Positions 31,688 through 42,279 of a stretch of DNA of 64,000 nt are shown in pieces. The notes under the pieces are model-generated. The model was not told the origin of the DNA. It made no database searches and saw only the letters and a program-made list of their open reading frames with translations. Position 1 is the first letter of the stretch; the number at the start of each line of letters is the position of its first letter. Where the stretch lies: the NCBI GenBank assembly GCA_030710605.1, contig CP092874.1:43396965-43460964 (forward strand), written 5' to 3'. The position numbers and the translations under genes are program-made. This DNA comes from Cordylochernes scorpioides. Lineage: Eukaryota > Arthropoda > Arachnida > Pseudoscorpiones > Chernetidae.

Positions 31688-32533
31688 TGTTAAAACTATT
31701 TTATAGATCCTTTACTTTTTGTACATAGAAGGAAGGTCTTAGGTGAAGGGAGACAACGAGCAAGACATCTATATCTATAGATAGCCCCAGCTTGGACCGA
31801 CCGAGGGCAAAGGTCGGCGTGGGCGGAGACGACGGAGCGTCATGTTACATTCTTTTTTGGTCAGTTGGCAGGATTCCCTTGTTAGAAGCGGAGGGGAAAG
31901 TTGAGTTCCCTTGCCAGGCGGAGCAGACACGCCAAGAAAATCCTACAAGCAGCGTCTTGTAGACGGAACGACGTCGAAGAAAATCCCACGAGCAGAGTCA
32001 CGTGGACGGAAAGACGTCGAAGAAAATCCCACGAGCAGAGTTTCGTGGACGGGAAAGGACGCATTGGAGTATTCCTCAAGCAGCAACTTGAGGACGGAAA
32101 AGGACGTCTTAGACAACCAACGAGTCGTGACAATTAGACAACCAACGCGCGACAATTGGACATCGCACAAGACAAGAAAAGCCTGCGACGGTGCTGCCAC
32201 TCCAGAGGTACTGTGTAAACAAACGCTCGACACCCCCCTGCCATTTATTTTTATCTCCCTTCCCTGAGATTAGTTAATTTTTTTACTTTCTCTTTTGCTT
32301 AACCTTGTTTATTGTTTTTTATACATAATCCCTTAGATATAAGTATAATTTAGCTTAACCATTTTTCTTGTTTTACCCATAATAATAGTATAATAGTTTT
32401 TATCCCTTTTGTTTTTAATTTTTTAAAATAAATCCTTTTATTATACTGTGTTTCTGTGCATTTATTTCCCCCATTGTTTTTCCTTTCAATCGATCACCCT
32501 TTTTTTTTGTCTTTTTTTAAACGAACACGAACA
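31688..32533 (+). repeat. 5' LTR of BEL element
   Basis: 846 bp, TGTTAAAACTATT to CGAACACGAACA. It differs from the 3' LTR at only a few positions (for example TATTCC versus TATCCC near 32070, and a short A/T tract near 32430). It contains the stem-loop row described next. Confidence 0.93.
31917..32093 (+). ncRNA. Row of five stem-loops with shared AGCAG loop in the BEL LTR
   Basis: Hairpins: GGCG/CGCC (31917-31933), CTACAAG/CTTGTAG (31943-31962), CCACG/CGTGG (31986-32005), CCACGA/TCGTGG (32029-32048) and CCTCAAG/CTTGAGG (32074-32093). Each loop contains GCAG, and the linker GACGGAAAGACGTCGAAG or a variant recurs. Stems differ in sequence yet remain paired, which is what conserved RNA structure predicts. 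It may serve packaging, dimerisation or translation; this is inference. Confidence 0.65.
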
Positions 32534-32569
32534 TTTTGGTGAGCCGGACGTGATCGATTTAAAGGAAAT

Positions 32570-33796
32570 ATGGAGGAAATGGATGCAATTAAAAAGCGCA
32601 GAAAAGCCATAAGAGGTACTTTCACTAGAATTATTAATGAAATAAATGGGGAATTTGAAAAGTCTCAAATTGATAGGAATGATATTTATTCTAAGTTTAA
32701 TAGACTAGAGTCTTATTACACGAAACTTGTAGATCTAAACGAAAAATATCAGGCTTTATTGGTAGTGAAAGAAGGGATTACAGAGGAAAGTATTGATAAG
32801 GAATGGCAAGAATGCGATAAATATGAAGAGGAAAAGTTTGATATTCAACAGAAAGTCAGTGTACTACGGAATCCCGATAAAGAAGAAACAATCCCGATTG
32901 CTAGCGAGGACACTGTAATAAATGTGAAATTACCAGAGTTAGCCCTAAAAAGCTATGACGGCTCTCTGGAAGGTTGGTTGCCCTGGTGGGCGCAGTTTTC
33001 GAAAATTCACGAAAATAAGAATTTATCCGATAGCGACCGGTTTTTATATTTGCGTCAAGCAATTGTACCAAATTCAGAAGCCTATCGTGTTGTAGCAAGC
33101 TATCCCGTTACAGGCGCCAACTATGTTTTGGCGGTACAAGCCCTACAGGAGCGATTCGGTGACCCGAATATACTGACAGAACTGTATGTCAGACGTCTAT
33201 TGAATTCGGTTATATCTAATGTAAAGAAAGAAAATAGAAATTTAAGCAGTCTGTACGACGAACTGAGCAGTCACCTCCGGTCGTTAGAGACATTGGGCAT
33301 TGATCCCCAGTTGTCGGGTATTTTTTTATATCCTCTTGTCGAGTCTTCATTACCTTCGGATATTTTGAAAATATGGCACAGGCATCCTTCTTCGGGTTAT
33401 GGTATGGAGTTAGCAAAACGGGAGGAGTCAGATAAAGGGGTTGGAGGAGCTCAAGAAAGGCTCAGGTTATTATTGGACTTTCTAAAAGCCGAAGTAAGGA
33501 GTGCTCAAAGGCTGAAATTTGTGGAAAAAGGCTTTAGGCAGGAGGAACCCTATAAAAGGTCTTACAATGATGGGACCAGAACAAGGAGCAATTTCAGACC
33601 CGCCACTGTGTCTAGTCTGTTCGGAGGGCGAACTAATATAAAATGCTTCTTTTGTGAAAGAACAAATCATGCGAGTCATCAATGCCGCTCCATAATGAAA
33701 ATGTCTCCGGGAGAGAGAAATGATAAAATACGTAGTGCCCATCTATGTTTCAAATGCTTAAGAAAGGGACACATACAGAGTCAGTGCCGAGAATAA
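32570..33796 (+). CDS. gag: BEL/Pao Gag
   Basis: This 408-codon frame starts 36 bp inside the 5' LTR with MEEMDAIKKRRKAIRG and a predicted coiled region (about 1-100). A Pao-type Gag domain follows (about 120-300; LKSYDGSLEGWLPWW, FLYLRQAI, ALQERFG). Two CCHC knuckles close it: CFFCERTNHASHQC and CFKCLRKGHIQSQC. A TAA follows only three codons later, and the same frame continues with the third cysteine motif (CKNCGRNHLEVLC). The stop therefore interrupts the zinc-binding block, which argues for a nonsense mutation rather than a designed Gag/Pol boundary. Gag would form the RNA-packaging particle. Confidence 0.9.
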   Translation: MEEMDAIKKRRKAIRGTFTRIINEINGEFEKSQIDRNDIYSKFNRLESYYTKLVDLNEKYQALLVVKEGITEESIDKEWQECDKYEEEKFDIQQKVSVLRNPDKEETIPIASEDTVINVKLPELALKSYDGSLEGWLPWWAQFSKIHENKNLSDSDRFLYLRQAIVPNSEAYRVVASYPVTGANYVLAVQALQERFGDPNILTELYVRRLLNSVISNVKKENRNLSSLYDELSSHLRSLETLGIDPQLSGIFLYPLVESSLPSDILKIWHRHPSSGYGMELAKREESDKGVGGAQERLRLLLDFLKAEVRSAQRLKFVEKGFRQEEPYKRSYNDGTRTRSNFRPATVSSLFGGRTNIKCFFCERTNHASHQCRSIMKMSPGERNDKIRSAHLCFKCLRKGHIQSQCRE

Positions 33797-36502
33797 TTGG
33801 AGTGCAAAAACTGTGGGAGAAACCACTTGGAAGTTTTATGTGAAGGAAATTCTTCTAACCGGTTAATGAAACCAGGAAGAGAAAATCTAAAGGAAAATGC
33901 AACTGAACCCATTGCATCGCTTTCTAGTCAAGCCTGCACAGGTCAGGTCTTGCTGATGACCACGGTAGCACTGTTAAGAGGCCCAAATGCCTCTAGAAGG
34001 GTTAGAATTCTCCTCGACAGTGGAAGTCAGTTTTCGTATATCAAACAGTCGTTAGTCTGGAGTATAGGAATAGAAAGAAAAGGCGAAATAACTATAGCTA
34101 AAAGTTTTTTTGGAGGTAATAAGATTGGTGAAGAAAAGCACAGTAAATTTATGTTAGAATTGGAGAATTTAGGTAATAAAAGAGATGTGATCCACATTGA
34201 GGCGCTGGATCAACGTAAAATTTGCGACGCCATACCACCTTTGCCAAAAGGAGACTGGTTAGAAAAATTGAAGATTAAGGGCATAATATTGTCTCAGGAC
34301 AATTTTAAAGGACAAGAGATTGACATATTGATTGGTGCTAACTATCTAGGTATGATTTTGACAGGAAAAATAGTTCAAGTTGAAGCAGATTTAACTGCGG
34401 TGGAAACGAAATTAGGTTGGACACTAATGGGCAATTCGCCAATTATTGATAGCAATGACAATGTGCAGCAGACTTTGAATCTGCTAACAACGCGATGCGA
34501 TTTAAAGGATTTGTGGGATCTAGAAGTACTAGGCATCAGGGATCCTGTTGAAACTTGCTCCAAAGAGACCAGATATCAGGAAATAAAAGAAAAGTTTATA
34601 ACAAAAATTCAAAGACAAAGTGATCAGAGATATTCTGTAGGTCTACCTTGGAAGGTAGAAAAGGAGTCAATCCTCAGCAATCTTGACATAGCGATAAAAA
34701 GGTTAGATATAAGCACTAAGAAAATGAACTCACAGAATAAGTTGACCGAATATAGTCAGATCTTTAGAGACTGGCTGACTGAAGGACTCATTGAAAGAGT
34801 CGAGGAAAATCCTCTCGAGAGAAGAGGCTACTATTTACCTCACCGCCCTGTGTACAAGATGGAATCTAAAACGACGCCCATACGTCCGGTTTTCGATGCT
34901 TCTTGTCTAGGCCATAATGGACTATCTTTGAATCAATGTTTAGAAAAGGGACCGAATTTATTGGAAAGAATCCCTGAAATGATGATAAGATTTCGGGAAA
35001 ATAAATTTGGAGTCACGGCAGATATAAGAAAAGCATTCCAGATGGTGGCGATTGAAGAATCTGAACGGAACTATCTTAGATTCCTTTGGTGGGAAGAGGA
35101 GAGCGATAGAGAACTAATAGCTTACAGGCATAAGAGACTTGTATTTGGCTTAAACTGTAGTTCTTTTGTGCTGAACGCCGTAATAGAATACCATCTTCAA
35201 TCAATAAGGGGACCACTTGTTCAATGGGCAAAGATTTTAGCTCAATCCTTCTACATGGACAATTGTATTACCTCGCTGGAAACAAAGCAGGAAGTGCAGG
35301 AATTTCAAAAGGCCGCAATTGAAATTATGGACAGGGCTAAAATGGACTTACGAGAGGGGGAATATTCTCTGGAGGAAAACCCTGGAAAGGGGACTTGTAC
35401 AAAAATATTGGGTGTTGTTTGGAATAAAATGGAAGATTCATTAAAATGCGAACTCCCTGACAATTTGAGTATTCAACCCAAATTAACGAAAAGGTTGGTA
35501 CTATCCATGGTTCAGCGGATATTTGATCCACTTGGATTTTGCGCTCCAGTATTCTTGCCACCAAAGTTGTTACTGCAGCGATCATGGGGACTGAAACTAG
35601 GTTGGGAGACACCACTACCCGAAAGTATGGCCCAGGAATTTCGAACCTGGTTGGATCAAATAAAATTAATAGAGTTAATAAAGATACCGAGATATATGTG
35701 GAATGATCTCATTTTCCCTACAGAAGTTCATATCTTTTGTGACGCTAGTCAAATAGGCTATGGAGCTGTAGCCTATTTAAGGAGCGAAACGGGACGAGAA
35801 AATACTCTAACTTTGATTTGGAGCAAAGTCAGATTAGCTCCTATGAAGAGTATTACGATCCCTCGCTTGGAATTAATGGCCATGGTACTAGGAGCTAGAC
35901 TAGCCAATGCAATCCAAGCTGCCTTGAAGAGAAAATGTGAAACAACTCTTTGGTCGGACTCTACTACCGCGCTAAGTTGGATAAAGAAAGAAATTGAGTG
36001 GAGAGTTTTCGTGAGAAACCGAGTCAGAGAAATACAGGCCACTACCAATTTGAACGATTGGAGGTTCGTTCCTAGTCAGTTGAACCCGGCCGATCTTCTG
36101 TCTCGAGGTTGCCCTCCAAGCCAGTTTGTGCAAAGCAGATGGTGGGAGGGCCCCGAATGGTTGAAAAAACCTAAAGAATTCTGGCCCAATTCAGAGTTCT
36201 CGATAAATCTTAAAAGAATGTTTTGGCCTAAAGGGCGAATAGTAAATCTCATTCCAGGAAAAGATGGAATAGTGAGAGTGGCCCATGTTAAAACATCCAC
36301 AGGAACCTTGATCAGGGCTCTACAACGCTTACACCCTATTGAAATATCCTCGAATGTTAAGACGATTCTAATGGACAATTCAAAGACCGAATCCCAATCT
36401 GATGCATTTTTAGGAAATAGGCCCAATATTGAATCCAGGGACTCTAGAAATAGATATGGTAGGGTAATCAGAAAGCCTGCAAGGTATGACTCGAAGGACT
36501 AG
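33797..36502 (+). CDS. pol: BEL/Pao Pol: protease, reverse transcriptase, RNase H; integrase deleted
   Basis: It continues Gag's frame after the TAA; 901 codons against roughly 1500 or more usual for Pao Pol. A protease (RILLDSGSQFSYI, about residues 70-90) is followed by reverse transcriptase (RPVFDASC, VTADIRKAFQMV) with YMDN where YxDD is expected, so the second catalytic Asp is missing. RNase H follows (HIFCDASQIGYG, IPRLELMA, LWSDSTTALSWI). After SQLNPADLLSRG and ~70 more residues the frame jumps to GRIVNLIPGKDGIVRVAHVK, the DUF5641-type C-terminal domain, with no integrase zinc finger or DDE core in between. The deletion kept the frame. Confidence 0.9.
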   Translation: MECKNCGRNHLEVLCEGNSSNRLMKPGRENLKENATEPIASLSSQACTGQVLLMTTVALLRGPNASRRVRILLDSGSQFSYIKQSLVWSIGIERKGEITIAKSFFGGNKIGEEKHSKFMLELENLGNKRDVIHIEALDQRKICDAIPPLPKGDWLEKLKIKGIILSQDNFKGQEIDILIGANYLGMILTGKIVQVEADLTAVETKLGWTLMGNSPIIDSNDNVQQTLNLLTTRCDLKDLWDLEVLGIRDPVETCSKETRYQEIKEKFITKIQRQSDQRYSVGLPWKVEKESILSNLDIAIKRLDISTKKMNSQNKLTEYSQIFRDWLTEGLIERVEENPLERRGYYLPHRPVYKMESKTTPIRPVFDASCLGHNGLSLNQCLEKGPNLLERIPEMMIRFRENKFGVTADIRKAFQMVAIEESERNYLRFLWWEEESDRELIAYRHKRLVFGLNCSSFVLNAVIEYHLQSIRGPLVQWAKILAQSFYMDNCITSLETKQEVQEFQKAAIEIMDRAKMDLREGEYSLEENPGKGTCTKILGVVWNKMEDSLKCELPDNLSIQPKLTKRLVLSMVQRIFDPLGFCAPVFLPPKLLLQRSWGLKLGWETPLPESMAQEFRTWLDQIKLIELIKIPRYMWNDLIFPTEVHIFCDASQIGYGAVAYLRSETGRENTLTLIWSKVRLAPMKSITIPRLELMAMVLGARLANAIQAALKRKCETTLWSDSTTALSWIKKEIEWRVFVRNRVREIQATTNLNDWRFVPSQLNPADLLSRGCPPSQFVQSRWWEGPEWLKKPKEFWPNSEFSINLKRMFWPKGRIVNLIPGKDGIVRVAHVKTSTGTLIRALQRLHPIEISSNVKTILMDNSKTESQSDAFLGNRPNIESRDSRNRYGRVIRKPARYDSKD

Positions 36503-36664
36503 TGAAAGTACCTGTAGAAAAAAAAGGTGTAATATGTGTATTCTTTTATGTGTATTTTATGTAACGTAATAGGCATATCTACTCTTGTGTGTATTGTGTA
36601 TATATATGCTCTTTTGTCTTATACTTAATTTTGGCTTCTTTCGGAGCAAAATTATGTGGGAGAA

Positions 36665-37507
36665 TGTTAAAACTATTTTATAGATCCTTTACTTTTTGTA
36701 CATAGAAGGAAGGTCTTAGGTGAAGGGAGACAACGAGCAAGACATCTATATCTATAGATAGCCCCAGCTTGGACCGACCGAGGGCAAAGGTCGGCGTGGG
36801 CGGAGACGACGGAGCGTCATGTTACATTCTTTTTTGGTCAGTTGGCAGGATTCCCTTGTTAGAAGCGGAGGGGAAAGTTGAGTTCCCTTGCCAGGCGGAG
36901 CAGACACGCCAAGAAAATCCTACAAGCAGCGTCTTGTAGACGGAACGACGTCGAAGAAAATCCCACGAGCAGAGTCACGTGGACGGAAAGACGTCGAAGA
37001 AAATCCCACGAGCAGAGTTTCGTGGACGGGAAAGGACGCATTGGAGTATCCCTCAAGCAGCAACTTGAGGACGGAAAAGGACGTCTTAGACAACCAACGA
37101 GTCGTGACAATTAGACAACCAACGCGCGACAATTGGACATCGCACAAGACAAGAAAAGCCTGCGACGGTGCTGCCACTCCAGAGGTACTGTGTAAACAAA
37201 CGCTCGACACCCCCCTGCCATTTATTTTTATCTCCCTTCCCTGAGATTAGTTAATTTTTTTACTTTCTCTTTTGCTTAACCTTGTTTATTGTTTTTTATA
37301 CATAATCCCTTAGATATAAGTATAATTTAGCTTAACCATTTTTCTTGTTTTACCCATAATAATAGTATAATAGTTTTTATCCCTTTTGTTTTTAATTTTT
37401 TAAAATAAAATTTTATTATACTGTGTTTCTGTGCATTTATTTCCCCCATTGTTTTTCCTTTCAATCGATCACCCTTTTTTTTGTCTTTTTTTAAACGAAC
37501 ACGAACA
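36665..37507 (+). repeat. 3' LTR of BEL element
   Basis: 843 bp, the same ends as the 5' LTR, and carries the same stem-loop row (about 36894-37070). Confidence 0.93.
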
Positions 37508-37755
37508 GTGTATAATTAAGTTAATATTAGCTAACATAGAATAAAAATGTTCACTTACCTATTCAAAGTGACGCCTGTTGTTCTCTAGAGACAGTGCACA
37601 TGTGGTTGTCAACTTTGTTCTAAAGGTAACCTTTCTTCTTCTAGGAAATTTTATTTTTAAAGTTGTTCAAAACTAGAAAAGCTGTCAGAAAATAATCATT
37701 AGCAATTTTAAAGATTGTGAAAATATATATTAATTTCTTGTTTCCATTGATTTAA
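37508..37755. repeat. Repeat R, first copy (right part)
   Basis: It continues 31687 after the BEL insertion and matches about 39765-40080. The second copy has an extra tandem 38-bp duplication (near 39835-39910, GTGCACATGTGTGGACATG). Confidence 0.75.
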
Positions 37756-37989
37756 GTCAAAAATATATTTGAAATTATAAATTAATTGAATAATAAAACA
37801 TTTATTATGCTTCAAATATATTTATATTTGGTTTCCAGTTCCCTCCCACAGTAACTGGAGATAAAATTGAATGAATTTAGGCTTTATAATTGTTATCAGA
37901 TAATTAATTTATTTAAAGTCATAGAAAATATAATAAGTTCTTCTATCATTTGTTTTACTATAAGAGTAGAATATGAGTTGTTAGTTAGA

Positions 37990-39230
37990 TTAATTGGAGA
38001 AGCTTGAAGTTTCAAAAATTTATAATTATATTTATTATTACCTGGGTAATTGTGTATTGCTAGTTTATTGTAAAACTTTACTGTTTTGTATATATGCCAA
38101 TATACATTGTTCTGTAGAAATAATTATCTTTCATACCAGAAAAGTAATAAGTTGGCTAGTAGAGGACTGGATGAATTTCCAATAGGAACAACTTTAGACT
38201 GATTTTGTTTTTAAAATTGATACAATTGAAATTTAAGAAAGTTTCAAGTAATGTTTTCGCTGTATTATTATCTAACTTAAATGTTTTATATTTGTTGTGA
38301 ATAATTTGAATATGGAATGTTTTATCATTAATGAATTCGTTTATTAAGCTGTGAATTTTATAATTAAGGTCTTCTAAATGTATGTAGAGAAAAGATCTTC
38401 AAAATCAAATGTATGAATTGTATTGATCTTTGGTAGATTATTCGTTAAGAAGTTAATAATTTTTTTTTATTAGAATCGATGAATTTATAATCATGTTTGT
38501 GAGCTATTTTATTTATGATGAATTGAAGTGTTGAAGCTAATCTCAAATCTATATTTTTTATTACTGAGTTTATTCCTGATGTGATTGTTCTAAAGGAGAT
38601 TGGTGTTTTGTGTAATTTAGGAAAAATATAAAATTTCGGTATGTTTGTGTGTTTGTTGTAATTTATAATTTTTAGTGAGTTTTCTACATTTTTAATATCT
38701 TTTTTTGATTTTAGTTTCAGTTGTTCTTATAATTCATTATTAGGTTTAGTGTATTTTAGTGTGTTGTTATAATATAGTTTTTTTTTCTTTACTTAATTTA
38801 TATTTCCATTCTAGGAAAGCGAATTCAGGAATTTTGTGTTTTATACTAGAGTTATTAATGAATATAGCGATGTCTTTTAATATAGATTTAATTGTATTAT
38901 TGAAATTGTGTTTGATCTGAGGTATATATTTATATCCTCTATTGAAAATGTTTTGGAGTTTTCGTTCCAAAAAAGAATAATCGCTAATCAAAATATGTCC
39001 TGTAAATTCATATTTATCTAGAACATTGTGGCAATTACATTTAGATTTTTTAAAATTTGTGAGATTATTAATAAACGGGTTATAATTGCATAATATACTG
39101 CCTATAATATTGTTATATTTCCAGGTAGTTTTAAAATTTAAACCCTTTATAGGAAATAAACTGTTAATAGATTGGTCAATAAATATATCATTAAATTTGA
39201 ATGATCAAATAATTTGTTATTTATAAAGAA
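37990..39230 (-). pseudogene. Penelope-like reverse transcriptase, decayed
   Basis: Read on the minus strand with frame breaks: CNC motif and TGHILISDYSFLERKLQNIF (N-terminal region), FYIFPKLHKTP and FRTITSGINS, then TFDFEDLFSTYI, then PIGNSSSPLLANL. This order and these motifs fit Penelope-like elements (GHVxTGDL, PKxHK and SPLLANL blocks). No GIY-YIG domain is visible. The longest open piece is 74 codons (38991-38767). Flanked by repeat R on both sides. Confidence 0.78.
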
Positions 39231-39249
39231 AATTTAACAACAAAAAAAA

Positions 39250-40090
39250 AAAAACGTAACGTATTTTATAATCGGCTTTTACCCTTCATTTAGACATACT
39301 CTGATAGATATACGAGTATAGGAATAAAGGAAGAATTTTATGATGATTATATATTTTTATTTTTTAGTAAAAGAGAGTAAAGAAATGAAGAAAGAACCAT
39401 ACACTTTTATTTCAAACAAGGTAGGGTGTTAGTATTTTATAGTTAATTAATAGAGTTTTTGTATTTTTTTTTATATAATTTTTTTATATATAATTTTTAA
39501 TTTTTTTATAAAGTTATAATAATATAATATAGTTTTTTACCTAGTTAAAGAGAGATAAACATATTTTAAAATTTGCCAATTATAAATTATTTTTTGGAAC
39601 CCTAATGGTAAACCAGGACAATATAAAAAAGAGGAGATTCGATAATCTATTGGAAAGAGAAACCTGTGGTATCAAGGCTCTTCAGATGAAAATATCACAC
39701 CATTTCCCCTTATTTCATTATGGTTAGATTTCTCTTCGACCATTATAGTGTATAATTAAGTTAATATTAGATAACATAGAATGAGGTTGTTTACTTACCT
39801 ATTCAAAATGACGCCTGTTTTTCTCTAGAGACAGTGCACATGTGTGGACATGTAACATGTGGTTGTTTGGGGTGCACATGTGTGGACATGTAACATGTGG
39901 TTGTTTGGGTCCTGTCAACTTTGTTCTAAAAGTAACCTTCCTTCTTCTAGGAAATTTTATTTTTAAAGTTGTTCAAAGTTAGAAAAGCTGTCAAAAAGGA
40001 ATCATTAGAAATTTTAAAGATTGTGAAAATATATATTAATTTCTTGTTTCCATTGATTTAAGTCAAAAATATATTTAAAAATTAAATTAA
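39250..40090. repeat. Repeat R, second copy
   Basis: Direct repeat of 31200-31687 plus 37508-37755, with the BEL target site intact (CATTATAGTGTATAATTAAG near 39755). Confidence 0.8.
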
Positions 40091-40980
40091 AATTAATTTG
40101 ATAAAAGTAATGCCTGGCTTAAGGCGTAAGAATCTAAAAAATAAAAAACTTATTTACATAATGTACAAAAGATTTGAGCCGGCCATCGGAAAAGAGTAAA
40201 TATCTTTATTTACGGGGCTGCTAACCAAAATGAATGATTTTTGTGCCCCGATGGACGTATAAAGCGGAATATAGATAAAGCACAGTTGGAGGGGCCTGGG
40301 GATGGGTGGCCAGGGGATCATCGCCAGGTGAGGCCAGGAGAGCCAGGATGTAGAGGAGGATCAGGCAGGGGCAGGGTGGTGATCCGCGGAGTTCAGGGCG
40401 AGGCAGAGACGGGTACAATAGTGTTGAACCAAGGGGTGACCGTGGAGAGCAGACATACCGCAATGATTAAAGTGTATGATTTTTAAGCCCAAAATAATGT
40501 AGCAAGCAGACAAGCCGCAATGTACTATATCAATTTACCAAGGTGCTGCACGGAGCCAAGGCTGTTCAAAAAGGTTAGATTCCCCAGGCCAGGGTAAATA
40601 AAAGAAAGACAGCTGTTATTTAAATAAGAATATTAGATAAAGCGAGAATGATTCATCTTTGATGGGAAAAGATAGATTTTCTTTTTGTAAAAATGAATAT
40701 ATATAAAAGTTTTAGATAAGATTACTGGTAAGGGTACCAGCACTAAGACAACCAACCAGAAAAGTACACCATAGATTGCATAGCGCGTTCAAATACATCG
40801 CTGCGTAAGTCGATTTCTCGAGCAGCCCGCGCCGTCGAATCGCCAAACCATTTGCCCTCTGTCCTTGGGTTACAGAGACAGCATCAGGGGCGATCACATA
40901 CGCAGGGCAGGTCGTGAAACCGATCTTAAACAGCGGCACATGCCAGAGTTACGTCTACGAGCGGCCGCCAATGACCGGTG

Positions 40981-41385
40981 TTAACCATGAAGTGAGGAGT
41001 CCGAGTCACTCAGGTGATCGGAATCCTCCGCGCGTACGCGTGGCTTAAGTCTATCAGAGGCCTTTAAGAACTCCAGGCAGGCTCGCCAAGTGCTCCTGTT
41101 GAAAATAAAGTATTTGAGTGACCGCGGAGTGTACCCCGATTCTTTTGCACAGGTGGAAAGAAGGGGGAATCTAAGGGCATCGAGGCTGCTGCACTCAAGC
41201 ACGATGTGAGACAGAGTGTCTTCCCTGTCAGCGTCGCAGTAAGGGCAAGAAGGATCGTCAATGAAGCCTATCCTGTGGGCGAAACTGTCCGTCCACGTGT
41301 GTCCCGATAGCAGGCCAAACACAATGTGCTCGTAAGGACGATGTACGCATACCTTTTGTCTTAACACAAAGCAATAACGCGCCAT
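40981..41385 (-). pseudogene. LINE ORF2 C-terminal domain
   Basis: Contains CPYCDADREDTLSHIVLEC, the cysteine/histidine motif after RNase H in I- and R1-type elements, and HTWTDSFAHRIGF just before it. It has been separated from RNase H by the inserted foldback-family unit. It ends SDSDSSLHG. Confidence 0.8.
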
Positions 41386-41389
41386 CTAT

Positions 41390-41690
41390 ACATATAAAAT
41401 AAAAGGATTTAAAAGCGCGAATGTTTCTTTTATACATAAAACGAACTTCTACTGTCCTTACTGCGATGAAAAAATATATTGGGAGGGCTTGGCTCATCAG
41501 TGGTGAACCCTCCCAGCGGTTTCGCCAATTTAATCCACCAGACCGCTTCTCAGAGCTCTAATACTGTATTGGATCATTCTGCTTTTATATGCTACACTGA
41601 AGGATGGAATCTTAGAAATGGTTTTCAAGTAAACTATGGACATAAGCTTATAGGACAGTAGAATTACATTCAAATATTTGCTTCGAGCAA
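41390..41690. repeat. Foldback-family unit inside the LINE
   Basis: CGCGCCATCTATAC, then CTACTGTCCTTACTGCGATG, then GGCTCATCAGTGGTGAACCC and CCAGCGGTTTCGCC, ending AGGACAGTAGAA. Closest relative is 63390-63670. This unit keeps the central part that the palindromic copies at 2236 and 5774 lack. Confidence 0.75.
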
Positions 41691-41840
41691 TGCTCTTCAG
41701 CAAACTATAAAGTCTAAAAGACTCATTGGAGTAAGGCCAAAGCGGGTGTGGATAGAAGGAGCTAGAGAGAGGAATCTGCTTTCCCATGCTTCACGCGCCC
41801 GGCCGTAGATTGCCGATTTTACAAACGACAAAGGAGCGAG

Positions 41841-42239
41841 TTAGTAACAGCTTGGGTCAGCAGACTCAGCACCCCGCTTTGCGAGTGTGTCCGCAATGTC
41901 ATTACCCACGTTCCCACTGTGGCCCCTGATCCATTGTATGGTGAATCTGTTCCCATTGCGATTCAATCGCGAAATCAGTAGCAGAGCTCTGTCGATAAGG
42001 TAATTACCAGTCTTAGAGTTCAGAACTGACTTCACGACTGAGAGGTTGTCCAGGAAAAATCCTAAGGTTAGATGATTTGGTAAAGTGGTTGCGTTTTCAA
42101 GTGCCTTAACCAATCCAAGCGCTTCCGCCTGAAAGACAGAACAATGAGGGGACAGAACATGAGATTCACGTATTTCAGGTGCACAATCGAGACAAGAGAA
42201 CCTGTACACGCCGGCGCCAACTCCATCTCTGGTTTTGGA
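41841..42239 (-). pseudogene. LINE RNase H domain
   Basis: Reads IYIDDSKTRDGVGAGVY, FQAEALGLVKALE, FFLDNLSVVKSV and WIRGHSGNVGNDIADTLAK, the ordered motifs of the RNase H of I-type LINEs with acidic residues D, E, D and D. The beginning adjoins the Penelope-like insertion near 42240. It ends at a TAA just before 41841 and the LINE continues with FVKSAIYGRAREAWESRF in a shifted frame. Confidence 0.85.
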
Positions 42240-42279
42240 ATCATCTATATAGTATCAGACATGACGTGGCCACGCAATA

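Larger units (their letters stand above)
31688..37507 (+). mobile_element. BEL/Pao retrotransposon lacking integrase
   Basis: Nearly identical LTRs and a perfect GTGTA target duplication (31683-31687 and 37508-37512) show recent insertion into repeat R; the uninterrupted target is at about 39760-39780. A primer-binding-site candidate TGGTGAGCCGGACG lies just inside the 5' LTR. Gag and Pol are present, but the integrase catalytic domain is missing and Gag/Pol are separated by a TAA. It must have used another element's integrase if the defect preceded insertion. Confidence 0.94.

Noticed and set aside
31882-32267. Overlapping frames of 78-118 codons on both strands in the BEL LTR
   Set aside because: They lie in the stem-loop row and recur in the 3' LTR; no domain, and both strands open because of the repeated hairpins.
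40241-40486. 81-codon glycine/arginine-rich frame as a small protein
   Set aside because: Lies in the presumed LINE 3' region, low complexity and open on both strands.
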